DNA from: Variovorax sp. SG517
GTDB lineage: Bacteria; Pseudomonadota; Gammaproteobacteria; Burkholderiales; Burkholderiaceae_C
Length of the DNA stretch: 64,000 nt
Direction: 5' to 3'
Assembly: GCF_013376045.1 (NCBI RefSeq)
Contig: NZ_JABMJG010000013.1
Location: forward strand, 62,001-126,000
Below are positions 1-8,377 of this stretch, one piece after another. The stretch's first letter is position 1, and every line of letters starts with the position of its first letter. A program made the position numbers and the translations under genes. The notes beneath the pieces are model-generated. The model made no database searches and had not been told where the DNA came from. It saw only the letters and a list, made by a program, of their open reading frames with translations.

Positions 1-603
1 TGCCTGGATGCGCTCGATCTCCGCCGCATCGCTCGTCCGCCGCGACGCCGACATCCGTCTGCCGATGCCGCGCAGCAGCGCCGCGCAGCCCTCGTCGAAG
101 CGCATGCCCGCGTGGTACTCCGACATCACCGTCGAAACCACCAGCGCCACGCCCACGCCGATGCCGATCTGCGCCAGGCGAAGCAGCGCCACCTGCAGCG
201 CCGAATGGCCCGGAATGCCGCCCGCCGACAGGATGATCAGCGCCGCCACCGGCGCGCTGCGCATGCCCGGCACGGACACGCTGGCGAAGGACAGCAGCAT
301 GACCAGGCCGAGCGTGGTCGCGAGCACCGGCGCGCCATGGTGATGCAGATAGACGCCGGCAAGCCCGACGAGCGCGCCGGCGGCGGTGCCGCGCACGCGG
401 TCCCACCCTGCGTCGAGCGTGGAACCGGCGCTCGGGCGCATGACGATCAGCACGCTCATCACGGCCCAGAAGCTCTCGGGCAGATGCAATGCCGTCGCCA
501 CGCCCCAAGCGATGGCGACGGCGGCCACAAGCTGCGCGCCGGAGCGCCAGCGGCCATGCCGCCAGGGAGCGGCGAGGCGCTGCAGTGCGCTCGTGCCCAT
601 CAT
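1..603 (-). CDS. FUSC-type membrane exporter, C-terminus beyond the window
   Basis: This is an open frame of 201 codons running off the left edge, so only the N-terminal part is seen. The translation begins MMGTSALQRLAAPWRHGRW and then shows successive hydrophobic segments, separated by short polar loops, with the motif ESFWAVMSVLIVMRPSAGST. That pattern is typical of the fusaric-acid-resistance/aromatic-acid-exporter (FUSC) superfamily of inner-membrane proteins. Its start codon overlaps the stop of the upstream MarR gene in an ATGA arrangement, so the two are probably co-translated and the exporter is probably controlled by that MarR protein. The substrate is unknown. The family call rests on the membrane pattern and motif only, because the C-terminal cytoplasmic domain is not visible. 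Confidence 0.72.
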   Translation of the reverse strand, partial: MMGTSALQRLAAPWRHGRWRSGAQLVAAVAIAWGVATALHLPESFWAVMSVLIVMRPSAGSTLDAGWDRVRGTAAGALVGLAGVYLHHHGAPVLATTLGLVMLLSFASVSVPGMRSAPVAALIILSAGGIPGHSALQVALLRLAQIGIGVGVALVVSTVMSEYHAGMRFDEGCAALLRGIGRRMSASRRTSDAAEIERIQA

Positions 604-1088
604 GACCCCGTAGTCTTCGCGTTGCCGCCGAGCGCGGCCGAGATGCCGTCGATCAAGGCGCAGGCCTGCTGCAGCAGGGCGCGCTGGTCGGCATCGAGCG
701 TGGCACCGATCGCCTCGGCCAGCGCCGCCTCGCGCGTGCGCATGATCGCCTTCAGCCGGCGCGTGCCCTCCGCGGTGAGCGAGAGCAGCCACTGGCGCCC
801 GTCGCCCGGATGCGGCGCGCGGCCGATCCAGCCCTCGGCTTCCAGTTCGGCGAGCAGCCGCGTCAGCGACTGGAGCTTGACGCGCTCCAGCCCCGCCAGC
901 GTCGTGGGCGTGCAAGGCCCATGCTGATGGAGCTGGCCCAGCACGCTGAGCTTGGCCACGCTGGGGCTGTCCGCCGCGGCACTGCCGTTTCGCAACTGGC
1001 GGGCGAGCAGCGACACCGAGCTGCGAAGGCGAGAGGCGCATTGCGCCGGATCCGGGATGGTGGAAGCCATGCCCGGATTGTAAGACAT
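600..1088 (-). CDS. MarR-family transcriptional regulator
   Basis: The protein has 162 residues, the normal size for MarR. A winged helix-turn-helix is visible: LSVLGQLHQHGPCTPTTLA, then LERVKLQSLTRLLAELEAEGWI, followed by the wing with the conserved D-G-R-(Q/R) element (HPGDGRQWLLSLTAEG). Its stop overlaps the start of the downstream FUSC exporter by four bases, which is the common layout of a MarR repressor governing a ligand-responsive efflux gene. The start at 1088 gives the longest frame; a second Met at 1070 is possible. The ligand is not deducible from sequence. Confidence 0.88.
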   Translation of the reverse strand: MSYNPGMASTIPDPAQCASRLRSSVSLLARQLRNGSAAADSPSVAKLSVLGQLHQHGPCTPTTLAGLERVKLQSLTRLLAELEAEGWIGRAPHPGDGRQWLLSLTAEGTRRLKAIMRTREAALAEAIGATLDADQRALLQQACALIDGISAALGGNAKTTGS

Positions 1089-1107
1089 GTCTTGGTATCT
1101 GGGAGCT

Positions 1108-1869
1108 TCAGCCCCGGTTGGGAGACGAAGTCACGGGATAGGTGACGGCCGGTGCCGGATCGGGGGCAGGCGCCGGTGCGGGCAACGGCGCGGGCGACGG
1201 CCCGGTCGCCGAGGCCGGCGAGGCGACCGGCGTCTGCTCGGGCTTCGCCGCGGCCTCGTCCTGCGCTTCAGGGCCCGGGCCTTCGAGGAAGCGATCGAGC
1301 AGCGCGAAGAAGCGGTCGTAGAAGCGCTCGTCGGTGAGCGTCTCGCTGGCCACCTTCACCATCGCGTCGTCGCTGCTGGTGAACGGCAGCGAGAGCGAGC
1401 CGATCGCGCCCACGCCCAGGCTCGCCGAGTTGTTCACCTTCTTGAGCCCGTAGCGGTCCTGCAGCGCGGTGGCGAAGGCCACGGTGCTCCTGCCCGCCTT
1501 GCCGCTGCGGGTGCTTTCGCGCGCGCAGACCACGCGGAACTCCACCTCCACATGCACCTCGGCGGCCGGCTGGAAGCTCTTGCGCCCCGTCACGAGGTCG
1601 GAGTTGGCGGCCGTGATCATGTAGCCCTGGCTCAGCAGCGCACGGCGCGCGGCCTCGCAGGTCTCGGCCTCGGTGGCCTCGTAGTCGCGGGTGTGGGTGT
1701 TGGTGGAACTGAAGGCCTCGGGCTCGTAGCTGGCCTGGCGGGAGGCGCTGCCGCAGCCGGCGAGCAGGACAGCGGCGGACAACAGGCCCGCGGCGAGAAC
1801 CGATGTACGGACCGGCGTACGGCCCGGAACAGGGATGGCAAACAGGGAATTGGAGTGCATGGACGGCAT
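1108..1869 (-). CDS. Lipoprotein of the DUF2242 type
   Basis: The protein has 253 residues. The N-terminus carries a lipoprotein signal ending in the lipobox LLAGC (Cys39 from the start used here), so it should be lipidated and membrane-anchored in the periplasm. The body (EAETCEAARRALLSQGYMI and later VHVEVEFRVVCA) resembles the conserved DUF2242 lipoproteins of betaproteobacteria, whose function is not established. The C-terminal 50 residues are rich in Ala and Pro. An alternative start at 1860 removes only three residues, and neither start has a convincing ribosome site. The gene lies between the kinase gene and the marR/FUSC pair, on the same strand. Confidence 0.72.
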   Translation of the reverse strand: MPSMHSNSLFAIPVPGRTPVRTSVLAAGLLSAAVLLAGCGSASRQASYEPEAFSSTNTHTRDYEATEAETCEAARRALLSQGYMITAANSDLVTGRKSFQPAAEVHVEVEFRVVCARESTRSGKAGRSTVAFATALQDRYGLKKVNNSASLGVGAIGSLSLPFTSSDDAMVKVASETLTDERFYDRFFALLDRFLEGPGPEAQDEAAAKPEQTPVASPASATGPSPAPLPAPAPAPDPAPAVTYPVTSSPNRG

Positions 1870-1955
1870 GAAGCGGCGAATGCTAACCGGCGGCCTTGCC
1901 GGCAAGCCTTCGAGCGCGCCCGTGCAGCGGCGTTCCCGCCGCGATGCCGAAATTT

Positions 1956-2618
1956 TCAGGACCAGGGCAGCACGTGGTGCGCGCGCACCCGTGTCGCCGC
2001 GATCAGCCGCGCGTTCGGCGCGTCGGTGCTCTCCACCCACGCGCGCGCCTCCTCGGCGCTGCGGCCGAACTGCTGGTGGCGGCGCACCAGCCGCTCCTCG
2101 CGCACCGCGTCGTCGATGTCCACGTACCAGACCTCGTCGAGCATCGCCGCCGCGCCGGCCCACGGGCCGGCGTCGTGCAGCAGGTAGTTGCCCTCGGTGA
2201 TGACGAGCTGCGTCGTCGGCAGCACCGCGATCGCGCCGGCGATCGGCTCCTCGATCTCGCGGCGGAACTCGGGCGCGTAGACGATGCCGCCGTCGGGCCG
2301 CTGCTCGCGCAGCCGCTGCAGCAGCGCGACGTAGCCGGCGCTGTCGAAGGTGTCGGGAGCGCCCTTGCGTCCGGCGCGGCCGAGCCGTTGCAGCTCGACG
2401 TTGGCAAGGTGGAAGCCGTCCATCGGAACCACCTGGGCACGCTCCGCCCCCACCGCCTGCAGCAGCGCCGCCGCGAGCGTCGACTTGCCCGCGCCGGGCG
2501 CACCGACGAGCCCCAGCAGCCGGCGCTGCCCGCTGGCCATCAGGGCCTGCAGGCGCGCGGCGCTTTCGGGGGGGAGTGGAGGAAGCGGAGGAGAGGTCTG
2601 CGCGGGGGTGGTGGTCAT
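1956..2618 (-). CDS. P-loop nucleoside/fructose-type kinase family protein
   Basis: The protein has 220 residues with a Walker A motif GAPGAGKST at residues 39-47. The motif VVPMDGFHLAN follows, then a central RREIEEP region and VITEGNYLL. This set is typical of the uridine-kinase/pantothenate-kinase-like P-loop family often annotated as nucleoside/nucleotide kinase or FrcK-type fructose kinase. The family transfers phosphate from ATP to a small molecule in the cytoplasm; which substrate is used here cannot be read from the sequence. It sits 36 bases downstream of gdhA on the same strand, possibly in the same transcript. The proline-rich N-terminus is variable in the family. Confidence 0.82.
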   Translation of the reverse strand: MTTTPAQTSPPLPPLPPESAARLQALMASGQRRLLGLVGAPGAGKSTLAAALLQAVGAERAQVVPMDGFHLANVELQRLGRAGRKGAPDTFDSAGYVALLQRLREQRPDGGIVYAPEFRREIEEPIAGAIAVLPTTQLVITEGNYLLHDAGPWAGAAAMLDEVWYVDIDDAVREERLVRRHQQFGRSAEEARAWVESTDAPNARLIAATRVRAHHVLPWS

Positions 2619-2654
2619 CCCCCGAGCGTAGCCTCCCCGGCCGTCAAAAAAAGA

Positions 2655-3929
2655 TCAGGGATACAGACCGCGTTCCTGGCGAGCCATCAGGATGCGCTCG
2701 CATGCCACCGCGTACGTCGCCGTGCGCAGGGTGATCTTGTGCTTGTCGGCCGTGTCCCAGATCTGGTTGAGCGCGTTCATCATGATGCGGTCGAGGCGCA
2801 CGTTGATCTCGTCCTCGTCCCAGAAGAAGGACGAGAAGTCCTGCACCCATTCGAAGTAGCTCACGGTCACGCCGCCGGCGTTGCAGATCACGTCGGGCAC
2901 CACCAGCACGCCGCGCTCGGCGAGGATGTCGTCGGCCTGCGGCACGGTGGGGCCGTTGGCGCCTTCGAGCACCAGCTTGGCGGTGGTCTTCTGCGCGCGC
3001 TCGGCGGTGAGCTGGCCTTCGAGGGCGGCCGGAATGAGGATGTCGCAGGGCGTGTTCCAGAAGTCCTCGTTCGGCACGATGTCGCCGCCGGCCTTGAAGC
3101 CGACCACGCCGTCGGTGCGCGAGATGGGCACGAGCTTGGCGAGGTCGAGGCCGTTGCTGTTGACGATGGTGCCGGTGTGGTCCTGCACGGCGACGATCTT
3201 GGCGCCGGCTTCGGCGAAGAGTTCTGCCGCGACGGAGCCCACGTTGCCGAAGCCCTGCACCGCGATGCGCGCACCGCGCAGGTCCATGCCCAGTCGGCGA
3301 GCCGCCTCGCGGCCGGTGACGAACACGCCGCGGCCGGTGGCCTTCACGCGGCCCAGCGAGCCGCCCAGGTGCAGGGGCTTGCCGGTGACGACGCCGGTGG
3401 CGGTGCCGCCGACGTTCATCGAGTAGGTGTCCATCATCCACGCCATGATCTGCGCGTTGGTGTTGACGTCGGGCGCGGGGATGTCGGTGTGCGGGCCGAT
3501 GATGATGCCGATCTCGCTGGTGTAGCGACGGGTGACCTTCTCGAGCTCCTGCGGCGAGAGCTTCTTCGGGTCGACACGGATGCCGCCCTTGGCGCCGCCG
3601 TACGGCAGGTTCACGGCGGCCGTCTTGATGGTCATCCAGGCCGACAGGGCCATCACTTCTTCGAGCGTGACGTCGGGGTGGAAGCGGATGCCGCCCTTGC
3701 CCGGGCCGCGGCTCATGTTGTGCTGCACGCGGTAGCCCTCGAAGTGGGCGATGCTGCCGTCGTCCATTTCGATGGGCACGTCGACGATGAGCGCGCGCTT
3801 GGGGCGCTTGAGGGTTTCGACCCAGCGGGCCAGCGGGCCGAGGTACGGCACGACGCGATCGACCTGCGAGAGATAGGTGCCCCACGGGCTGTTGGCTGTA
3901 GGACTGACGAAGGAGAGTTTTTCGCTCAT
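2655..3929 (-). CDS. gdhA: Glu/Leu/Phe/Val family dehydrogenase, probably glutamate dehydrogenase
   Basis: The protein has 424 residues, the usual length of the hexameric NAD-type enzyme that interconverts glutamate with 2-oxoglutarate and ammonium. The substrate-binding and catalytic lysines lie in GPGKGGIRFHP (Lys78) and PYGGAKGGI (Lys114). The catalytic Asp is in IPAPDVNT, and the dinucleotide-binding GFGNVG spans residues 226-231. The start at 3929 is chosen because an AGGGA ribosome site precedes it; a longer in-frame start at 3965 adds an unlikely extension. It is transcribed divergently from the small exported protein at 4215. Coenzyme preference cannot be fixed from sequence, though the glycine motif and size resemble catabolic NAD enzymes such as RocG. 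Confidence 0.93.
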   Translation of the reverse strand: MSEKLSFVSPTANSPWGTYLSQVDRVVPYLGPLARWVETLKRPKRALIVDVPIEMDDGSIAHFEGYRVQHNMSRGPGKGGIRFHPDVTLEEVMALSAWMTIKTAAVNLPYGGAKGGIRVDPKKLSPQELEKVTRRYTSEIGIIIGPHTDIPAPDVNTNAQIMAWMMDTYSMNVGGTATGVVTGKPLHLGGSLGRVKATGRGVFVTGREAARRLGMDLRGARIAVQGFGNVGSVAAELFAEAGAKIVAVQDHTGTIVNSNGLDLAKLVPISRTDGVVGFKAGGDIVPNEDFWNTPCDILIPAALEGQLTAERAQKTTAKLVLEGANGPTVPQADDILAERGVLVVPDVICNAGGVTVSYFEWVQDFSSFFWDEDEINVRLDRIMMNALNQIWDTADKHKITLRTATYAVACERILMARQERGLYP

Positions 3930-4214
3930 ATGCGTTCCCTTGTTGGTTTGTGAGGGTGGCCGCAACGATAGACCTCCGCCGCGCGTTGCGCCATGGCTTA
4001 TGCGCGCCGCGGAGGCGGTTATGCAAGAGAGGTTGGTAGGCCTGCGATGCCGGCATCGCGCCGATGCAATCGAGCGATCGATAGAGGCGTGAATCGCCAG
4101 ATGACAGAAACGTCATCGACGGGTCATCGACCCCGCGGATCCGCTTCTTAGAGTTGGCCTCACCAACCAGGACGAACTTAGCAACCAACGTCACACATCA
4201 AGGAGTAGCAACGA

Positions 4215-4640
4215 ATGAGCAAGCAAGCATCCGCCACCCGCCTGATCGGCACCGCCGCCCTCGCTGCCCTGCTGGGCACGGTCGCCGCGCCGAGCTTCGC
4301 CGGCAACTACGCCGAGGGCGATCCGCGCCCCGCGCCGCTGGCCTCTTCGACGACGCGCGCCGCGGTGACCGCCGACGCGGTGCAGTGGCTGAAGACCGCC
4401 CCCACGCAGGGCTACACCAGCGGCTACCGGCAGGAGCCCGCCGTGGTCTCGGCCAACAGCCGTGCCGCCGTGGAGGCCGACACGCGCCTGTGGATCCAGT
4501 CGGGCCTGGCCGCCCGGCAGGCCGGCGAAGCCGGCGCCGATTCGATGAAGCCCGGCTACCGCGAAGCGGCCGCCGAGTACGCGAGGCTGCGCGCGAGCCC
4601 GGCCTACGGCGCGCTGGTCGACCAGACGCAGCTTCGCTGA
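4215..4640 (+). CDS. Small exported protein of unknown function with an internal repeat
   Basis: The protein has 141 residues and starts with a clean signal peptide cut after APSFA, so it is probably periplasmic. The mature part contains two related helical blocks, TRAAVTADAVQWLK and SRAAVEADTRLWIQ, each followed by a polar stretch. The layout recalls short betaproteobacterial periplasmic proteins such as the DUF4148 type, but I do not recognise the family firmly. A good AAGGAG ribosome site lies before the start. It is expressed alone and is divergent from gdhA across a 285-base intergenic region in which I see no other gene. Confidence 0.75.
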   Translation: MSKQASATRLIGTAALAALLGTVAAPSFAGNYAEGDPRPAPLASSTTRAAVTADAVQWLKTAPTQGYTSGYRQEPAVVSANSRAAVEADTRLWIQSGLAARQAGEAGADSMKPGYREAAAEYARLRASPAYGALVDQTQLR

Positions 4641-4755
4641 CGGCAAACGGGACGCACGGCGGCCCCCTTGGCCATCCGAGGGTAGGCCGCCGGCAGTTCC
4701 TTGGTTCTATCTCCTACGACCGGACGTCATAGGCCGCATCTTTTGCCACGATTCG

Positions 4756-5247
4756 ATGCCCGAGCCGGATAATCCTCCGATGCTCGACCTGGACCGCATC
4801 GATCTGCGCCTTCTGAAGATCCTTCAGGAAGACGGCCGCATCACCAACCTCAAGCTGGCCGAGGCGGTGGCGCTTTCGCCGACGGCGGTGCTGGCGCGGG
4901 TGCAGCGGCTCACGCGCGACGGCTTCATCCAGGGCTACGAGGCGCGGCTCGATCCGCACAAACTGGGCCGCGGCTTCACCGTCTTCGTCGAGGTGCTGCT
5001 CGACCGCACCACGCCCAACGTGTTCGACCAGTTCAAGGCCGCCGTGCAGGTGCGCGACGAGATCATGGAATGCCACATGGTCGCCGGCGGCTTCGACTAC
5101 CTGCTCAAGACCCGCATGGCCGACATGGCCGCCTACCGCGAGTTCGCCGGCACCGTGCTGTGGCAGCTGCCCGGCGTGCGCGAGACGCGGACCTATGCGG
5201 TGATGGAAGAAGTGAAGAACAGTGCGCGCCTGCCGCTGGGGGTGTGA
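4756..5247 (+). CDS. Lrp/AsnC family transcriptional regulator
   Basis: The protein has 163 residues with the full Lrp architecture. The N-terminal helix-turn-helix (LDRIDLRLLKILQEDGRIT, then LAEAVALSPTAVLARVQRL) is joined to the C-terminal ligand-binding RAM domain (TVFVEVLLDR to GFDYLLKTRMAD and LPGVRETRTYAVMEEVK). Proteins of this kind bind amino acids and act as octameric DNA-binding regulators. A second Met at 4780 (MLDLDR) could be the true start. It converges with yggS, and a dispersed repeat fills the gap. The controlled genes are not evident; gdhA is 0.8 kb away and is one candidate. Confidence 0.93.
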   Translation: MPEPDNPPMLDLDRIDLRLLKILQEDGRITNLKLAEAVALSPTAVLARVQRLTRDGFIQGYEARLDPHKLGRGFTVFVEVLLDRTTPNVFDQFKAAVQVRDEIMECHMVAGGFDYLLKTRMADMAAYREFAGTVLWQLPGVRETRTYAVMEEVKNSARLPLGV

Positions 5248-5259
5248 AGATCATTGACG

Positions 5260-5355
5260 CCAGGAATACCGCGGAACCGGCTTTGCCGGGCCGCAGGTAT
5301 TGCCCCCTGCAAGGGGGTTGGCGAAGCGACACGAAGTGCGCGAAGACTGGGGGTG
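5260..5355 (+). repeat. Dispersed 96-bp intergenic repeat, copy 1
   Basis: This segment begins CCAGGAATACCGCGG and ends GACTGGGGGTG. It matches the reverse complement of 63015-63110 at about 85 of 96 positions by hand alignment. It contains short internal inverted repeats, for example CCCCCTGCAAGGGGG. It fills the gap between the converging lrp and yggS genes, where its hairpins could act as a bidirectional terminator. It has no coding potential of its own. Confidence 0.8.
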
Positions 5356-5358
5356 TGC

Positions 5359-6045
5359 CTATCTCGCGCCGAAGATCGCCGTTCCCACGCGCACCATCGT
5401 GCTGCCTGCGCTGATGGCGGCTTCGAGGTCCGCGCTCATGCCGAGCGACAAGGTATCGAGCGCGATGCCCGCGTCGCGGATCGACTGGTACACCGCATGC
5501 GCGCGCAGGCACAGTTCGCGCTGCGCTTCGAAGCCGGTGGCCGGCTCGGGAATCGCCATCAGCCCGCGCAGCCGAAGTTGTGGCAAAGCCGCCACAGCAC
5601 GCGCCAGCGCGAGCGCCTCTTCCGGAGGCACGCCCGACTTGTTGGCGCCGCCGTCCACATTAACCTGAAGGCATACATTCAGCGGCGGCAGATGCGCCGG
5701 CCGCTGGGCCGAAAGACGCTCGGCGATCTTCAATCTGTCGATGCTGTGGACCCAGTCGAAGTGCTCGGCCACAGGCCGCGTCTTGTTGCTCTGAAGGGGC
5801 CCGATGCAGTGCCATTCGAGGGAGGAACGCCGGTCGGCCAGCGCTTCGATCTTGTCCAGCCCCTCCTGCACGTAGTTCTCGCCGAAGGCCGACTGGCCCG
5901 CCGCGTGCGCCTCGCGCACCGCCTCCGGTCCGAAGGTCTTGGACACCGCCAGCAAGCGCACGCTGGCCGGGTCGCGGCCGGCCGTTACACATGCCTTCGC
6001 GATCCGGTCGTTTACTTGCTGGAGGTCGTCGCCAATCATCGTCAT
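5359..6045 (-). CDS. yggS: YggS/PLPBP pyridoxal-5'-phosphate homeostasis protein
   Basis: The protein has 228 residues and a PLP-binding TIM-barrel fold related to alanine racemase. The PLP-linking lysine is in LLAVSKTFG. Other family motifs are FGENYVQEG, WHCIGPLQSNKTR, the VNVDGGANKSG loop and the phosphate-binding SLGMSADLEAAI and STMVRVGTAIFG. The protein buffers free PLP and affects amino-acid balance rather than catalysing racemisation. In many proteobacteria yggS lies beside pilT, as it does here in divergent orientation. The start could be at 6045 or two codons later at 6039. Confidence 0.96.
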   Translation of the reverse strand: MTMIGDDLQQVNDRIAKACVTAGRDPASVRLLAVSKTFGPEAVREAHAAGQSAFGENYVQEGLDKIEALADRRSSLEWHCIGPLQSNKTRPVAEHFDWVHSIDRLKIAERLSAQRPAHLPPLNVCLQVNVDGGANKSGVPPEEALALARAVAALPQLRLRGLMAIPEPATGFEAQRELCLRAHAVYQSIRDAGIALDTLSLGMSADLEAAISAGSTMVRVGTAIFGAR

Positions 6046-6096
6046 AATCGTCCAAAATCGTATCAAAACGTCACGAAACCCGAGCCGAGGAGCCCC

Positions 6097-7140
6097 GTGG
6101 ACATCACCCAACTGCTGGCGTTCAGCGTCAAGAACAAAGCCTCCGACCTGCACCTTTCCGCGGGCCTGCCGCCCATGATCCGCGTCAACGGCGACGTGCG
6201 CCGCATCAACGTGGACGCGCTCGACCACAAGGGCGTGCACGCCATGGTGTACGACATCATGAGCGACACGCACCGCAAGCACTACGAAGAGTTCCTGGAG
6301 GTCGACTTCTCCTTCGAGATCGACGGCCTCGCGCGCTTCCGCGTGAACGCCTTCAACCAGGCGCGCGGCGCGGCCGCCGTGTTCCGGACCATTCCCTCGA
6401 AGATCCTCACGCTCGAGCAGCTCAACGCGCCCAAGATTTTCGGCGAACTGGCGCTCAAGCCACGCGGGCTGGTGCTGGTGACGGGCCCCACGGGTTCGGG
6501 CAAGTCGACCACGCTGGCGGCGATGATCAACTACCTCAACGAGAACGAGTACGGCCACATCCTCACGGTGGAAGACCCGATCGAATTCGTGCACGAGTCG
6601 AAGAAGTGCCTGATCAACCAGCGCGAGGTGGGGCCGATGACGCTGTCGTTCTCCAACGCCCTGCGCTCCGCCCTGCGCGAAGACCCCGACGCCATCCTGG
6701 TGGGCGAGCTGCGCGACCTGGAGACCATCCGCCTGGCGATGACCGCGGCGGAGACGGGCCACCTGGTGTTCGGCACGCTGCACACCTCGTCGGCCGCCAA
6801 GACCATCGACCGGATCATCGACGTGTTCCCGGGCGAAGAGAAGGAAATGATCCGCGCCATGCTCTCGGAGTCGCTGCAGGCCGTGATCTCGCAGACTCTG
6901 TGCAAGACCAAGGACGGCCAGGGCCGCGTGGCGGCGCACGAGATCATGCTGGGCACGCCGGCCATCCGCAACCTGATCCGCGAGGCCAAGGTGGCGCAGA
7001 TGTACTCCACCATCCAGACCGGCCAGGGCTCTGGCATGCAGACGCTGGACCAGAACCTGACGGAACTGGTGCGCCGCAATACCATCTCGGCAGCAGAAGC
7101 CCGCGGCAAGGCCAAAATTCCCGAGAACTTCCCCGGCTGA
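6097..7140 (+). CDS. pilT: Type IV pilus twitching motility ATPase PilT
   Basis: The protein has 347 residues, the normal PilT length. Walker A GPTGSGKST is at residues 130-138, the Asp box and Walker B regions follow (LTVEDPIEF and ILVGELRD), and the His box is GHLVFGTLHT. The C-terminal AIRNLIRE motif (289-296), characteristic of PilT retraction ATPases, is present. PilT is the cytoplasmic hexamer that depolymerises pili and powers twitching. The start is GTG at 6097, chosen because GAGG stands just upstream and the next residues DITQLLAFSVKNKASDLHL match the usual N-terminus. It is followed at 27 bases by pilU. Confidence 0.97.
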   Translation: MDITQLLAFSVKNKASDLHLSAGLPPMIRVNGDVRRINVDALDHKGVHAMVYDIMSDTHRKHYEEFLEVDFSFEIDGLARFRVNAFNQARGAAAVFRTIPSKILTLEQLNAPKIFGELALKPRGLVLVTGPTGSGKSTTLAAMINYLNENEYGHILTVEDPIEFVHESKKCLINQREVGPMTLSFSNALRSALREDPDAILVGELRDLETIRLAMTAAETGHLVFGTLHTSSAAKTIDRIIDVFPGEEKEMIRAMLSESLQAVISQTLCKTKDGQGRVAAHEIMLGTPAIRNLIREAKVAQMYSTIQTGQGSGMQTLDQNLTELVRRNTISAAEARGKAKIPENFPG

Positions 7141-7167
7141 TCCACAGCCCTTCGGAGCACCGACATC

Positions 7168-8304
7168 ATGGAACGCGATCAAGCCAGCCAGTTCATCAAC
7201 GACCTGCTCAAGCTCATGGTGAGCCGCAACGGCAGCGACCTGTTCATCACGGCCGACTTTCCGCCGGCCATCAAGGTCGACGGCAAGGTCACCAAGGTCT
7301 CGCAGCAGGCGCTGGGCGCGCCGCACACGCTGGCGCTGACGCGCTCGATCATGAACGACCGCCAGACGGCCGAGTTCGAGCGCACCAAGGAATGCAACTT
7401 CGCGATCTCGCCCACCGGCATCGGCCGCTTCCGCGTGAACGCGTTCGTGCAGCAGGGCAAGGTCGGCATGGTGCTGCGGACCATTCCCGCCAAGCTGCCG
7501 ACCATCGACGGCCTGGGCATGCCGCAGGTGCTGAAGGAGGTGTCGATGACCAAGCGCGGCCTGTGCATCCTGGTGGGCGCCACGGGCTCGGGCAAGTCGA
7601 CCACGCTGGCGGCCATGATCGACTGGCGCAACGAGAACTCCTTCGGCCACATCGTGACGGTGGAGGACCCGGTCGAATTCGTGCATCCGCACAAGAACTG
7701 CGTGGTGACGCAGCGCGAAGTGGGCATCGACACCGACAGCTGGGAAGCCGCGCTGAAGAACACGCTGCGCCAGGCGCCCGATGTGATCCTGATGGGCGAA
7801 ATCCGCGACCGCGAGACCATGGAGCACGCCGTGGCCTTCGCCGAGACCGGCCACCTGTGCATGGCCACGCTGCACGCCAACAGCGCCAACCAGGCACTCG
7901 ACCGGATCATCAACTTCTTCCCCGAGGAGCGCCGCGCCCAGCTGCTGATGGACCTGTCGCTGAACCTGCGTTCGCTGGTCTCCCAGCGGCTGGTGCCGAC
8001 CGAAGACGGCCTGGGCCGCGTGGCCGCGGTCGAAGTGCTGCTGAACACGCCGCTGATTTCCGACCTGATCTTCAAGGGCGAGGTGGGCGAGATCAAGGAG
8101 ATCATGAAGAAGAGCCGCAACCTGGGCATGCAGACATTCGACCAGGCGCTGTTCGACCTCTTCGAGAGCCACTCGATCAGCTTCGAGGACGCCATCCGCA
8201 ACGCCGACTCGGCCAACGACCTTCGCCTGCAGATCAAGCTCAACAGCCAGCGTGCACGCAGCACCGACCTGGCTGCGGGCACGGAGCACTTCGCGATCGT
8301 CTGA
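7168..8304 (+). CDS. pilU: PilT-dependent retraction ATPase PilU
   Basis: The protein has 378 residues and is homologous to the preceding PilT, with Walker A GATGSGKST at 137-145, the acidic box VTVEDPVEF, Walker B ILMGEIRD and the His box GHLCMATLHA. It lacks the AIRNLIRE motif, having PLISDLIFKGE at the same place. It also has the longer C-terminal tail that separates PilU from PilT. PilU supports pilus retraction under load together with PilT. The pilT-pilU order and close spacing match the usual operon. Confidence 0.95.
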   Translation: MERDQASQFINDLLKLMVSRNGSDLFITADFPPAIKVDGKVTKVSQQALGAPHTLALTRSIMNDRQTAEFERTKECNFAISPTGIGRFRVNAFVQQGKVGMVLRTIPAKLPTIDGLGMPQVLKEVSMTKRGLCILVGATGSGKSTTLAAMIDWRNENSFGHIVTVEDPVEFVHPHKNCVVTQREVGIDTDSWEAALKNTLRQAPDVILMGEIRDRETMEHAVAFAETGHLCMATLHANSANQALDRIINFFPEERRAQLLMDLSLNLRSLVSQRLVPTEDGLGRVAAVEVLLNTPLISDLIFKGEVGEIKEIMKKSRNLGMQTFDQALFDLFESHSISFEDAIRNADSANDLRLQIKLNSQRARSTDLAAGTEHFAIV

Positions 8305-8377
8305 GGCCGCGGGGGCTGCGGGAGGCCGGTGTCCGCCGGACGGCACCTGCGGCGGAATGGCCTTAAGCTGTGGCCCC

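Noticed and set aside
1896..3953. A 685-codon plus-strand open frame across the kinase and glutamate dehydrogenase genes
   Set aside because: It crosses two well-supported minus-strand genes and has low-complexity composition.
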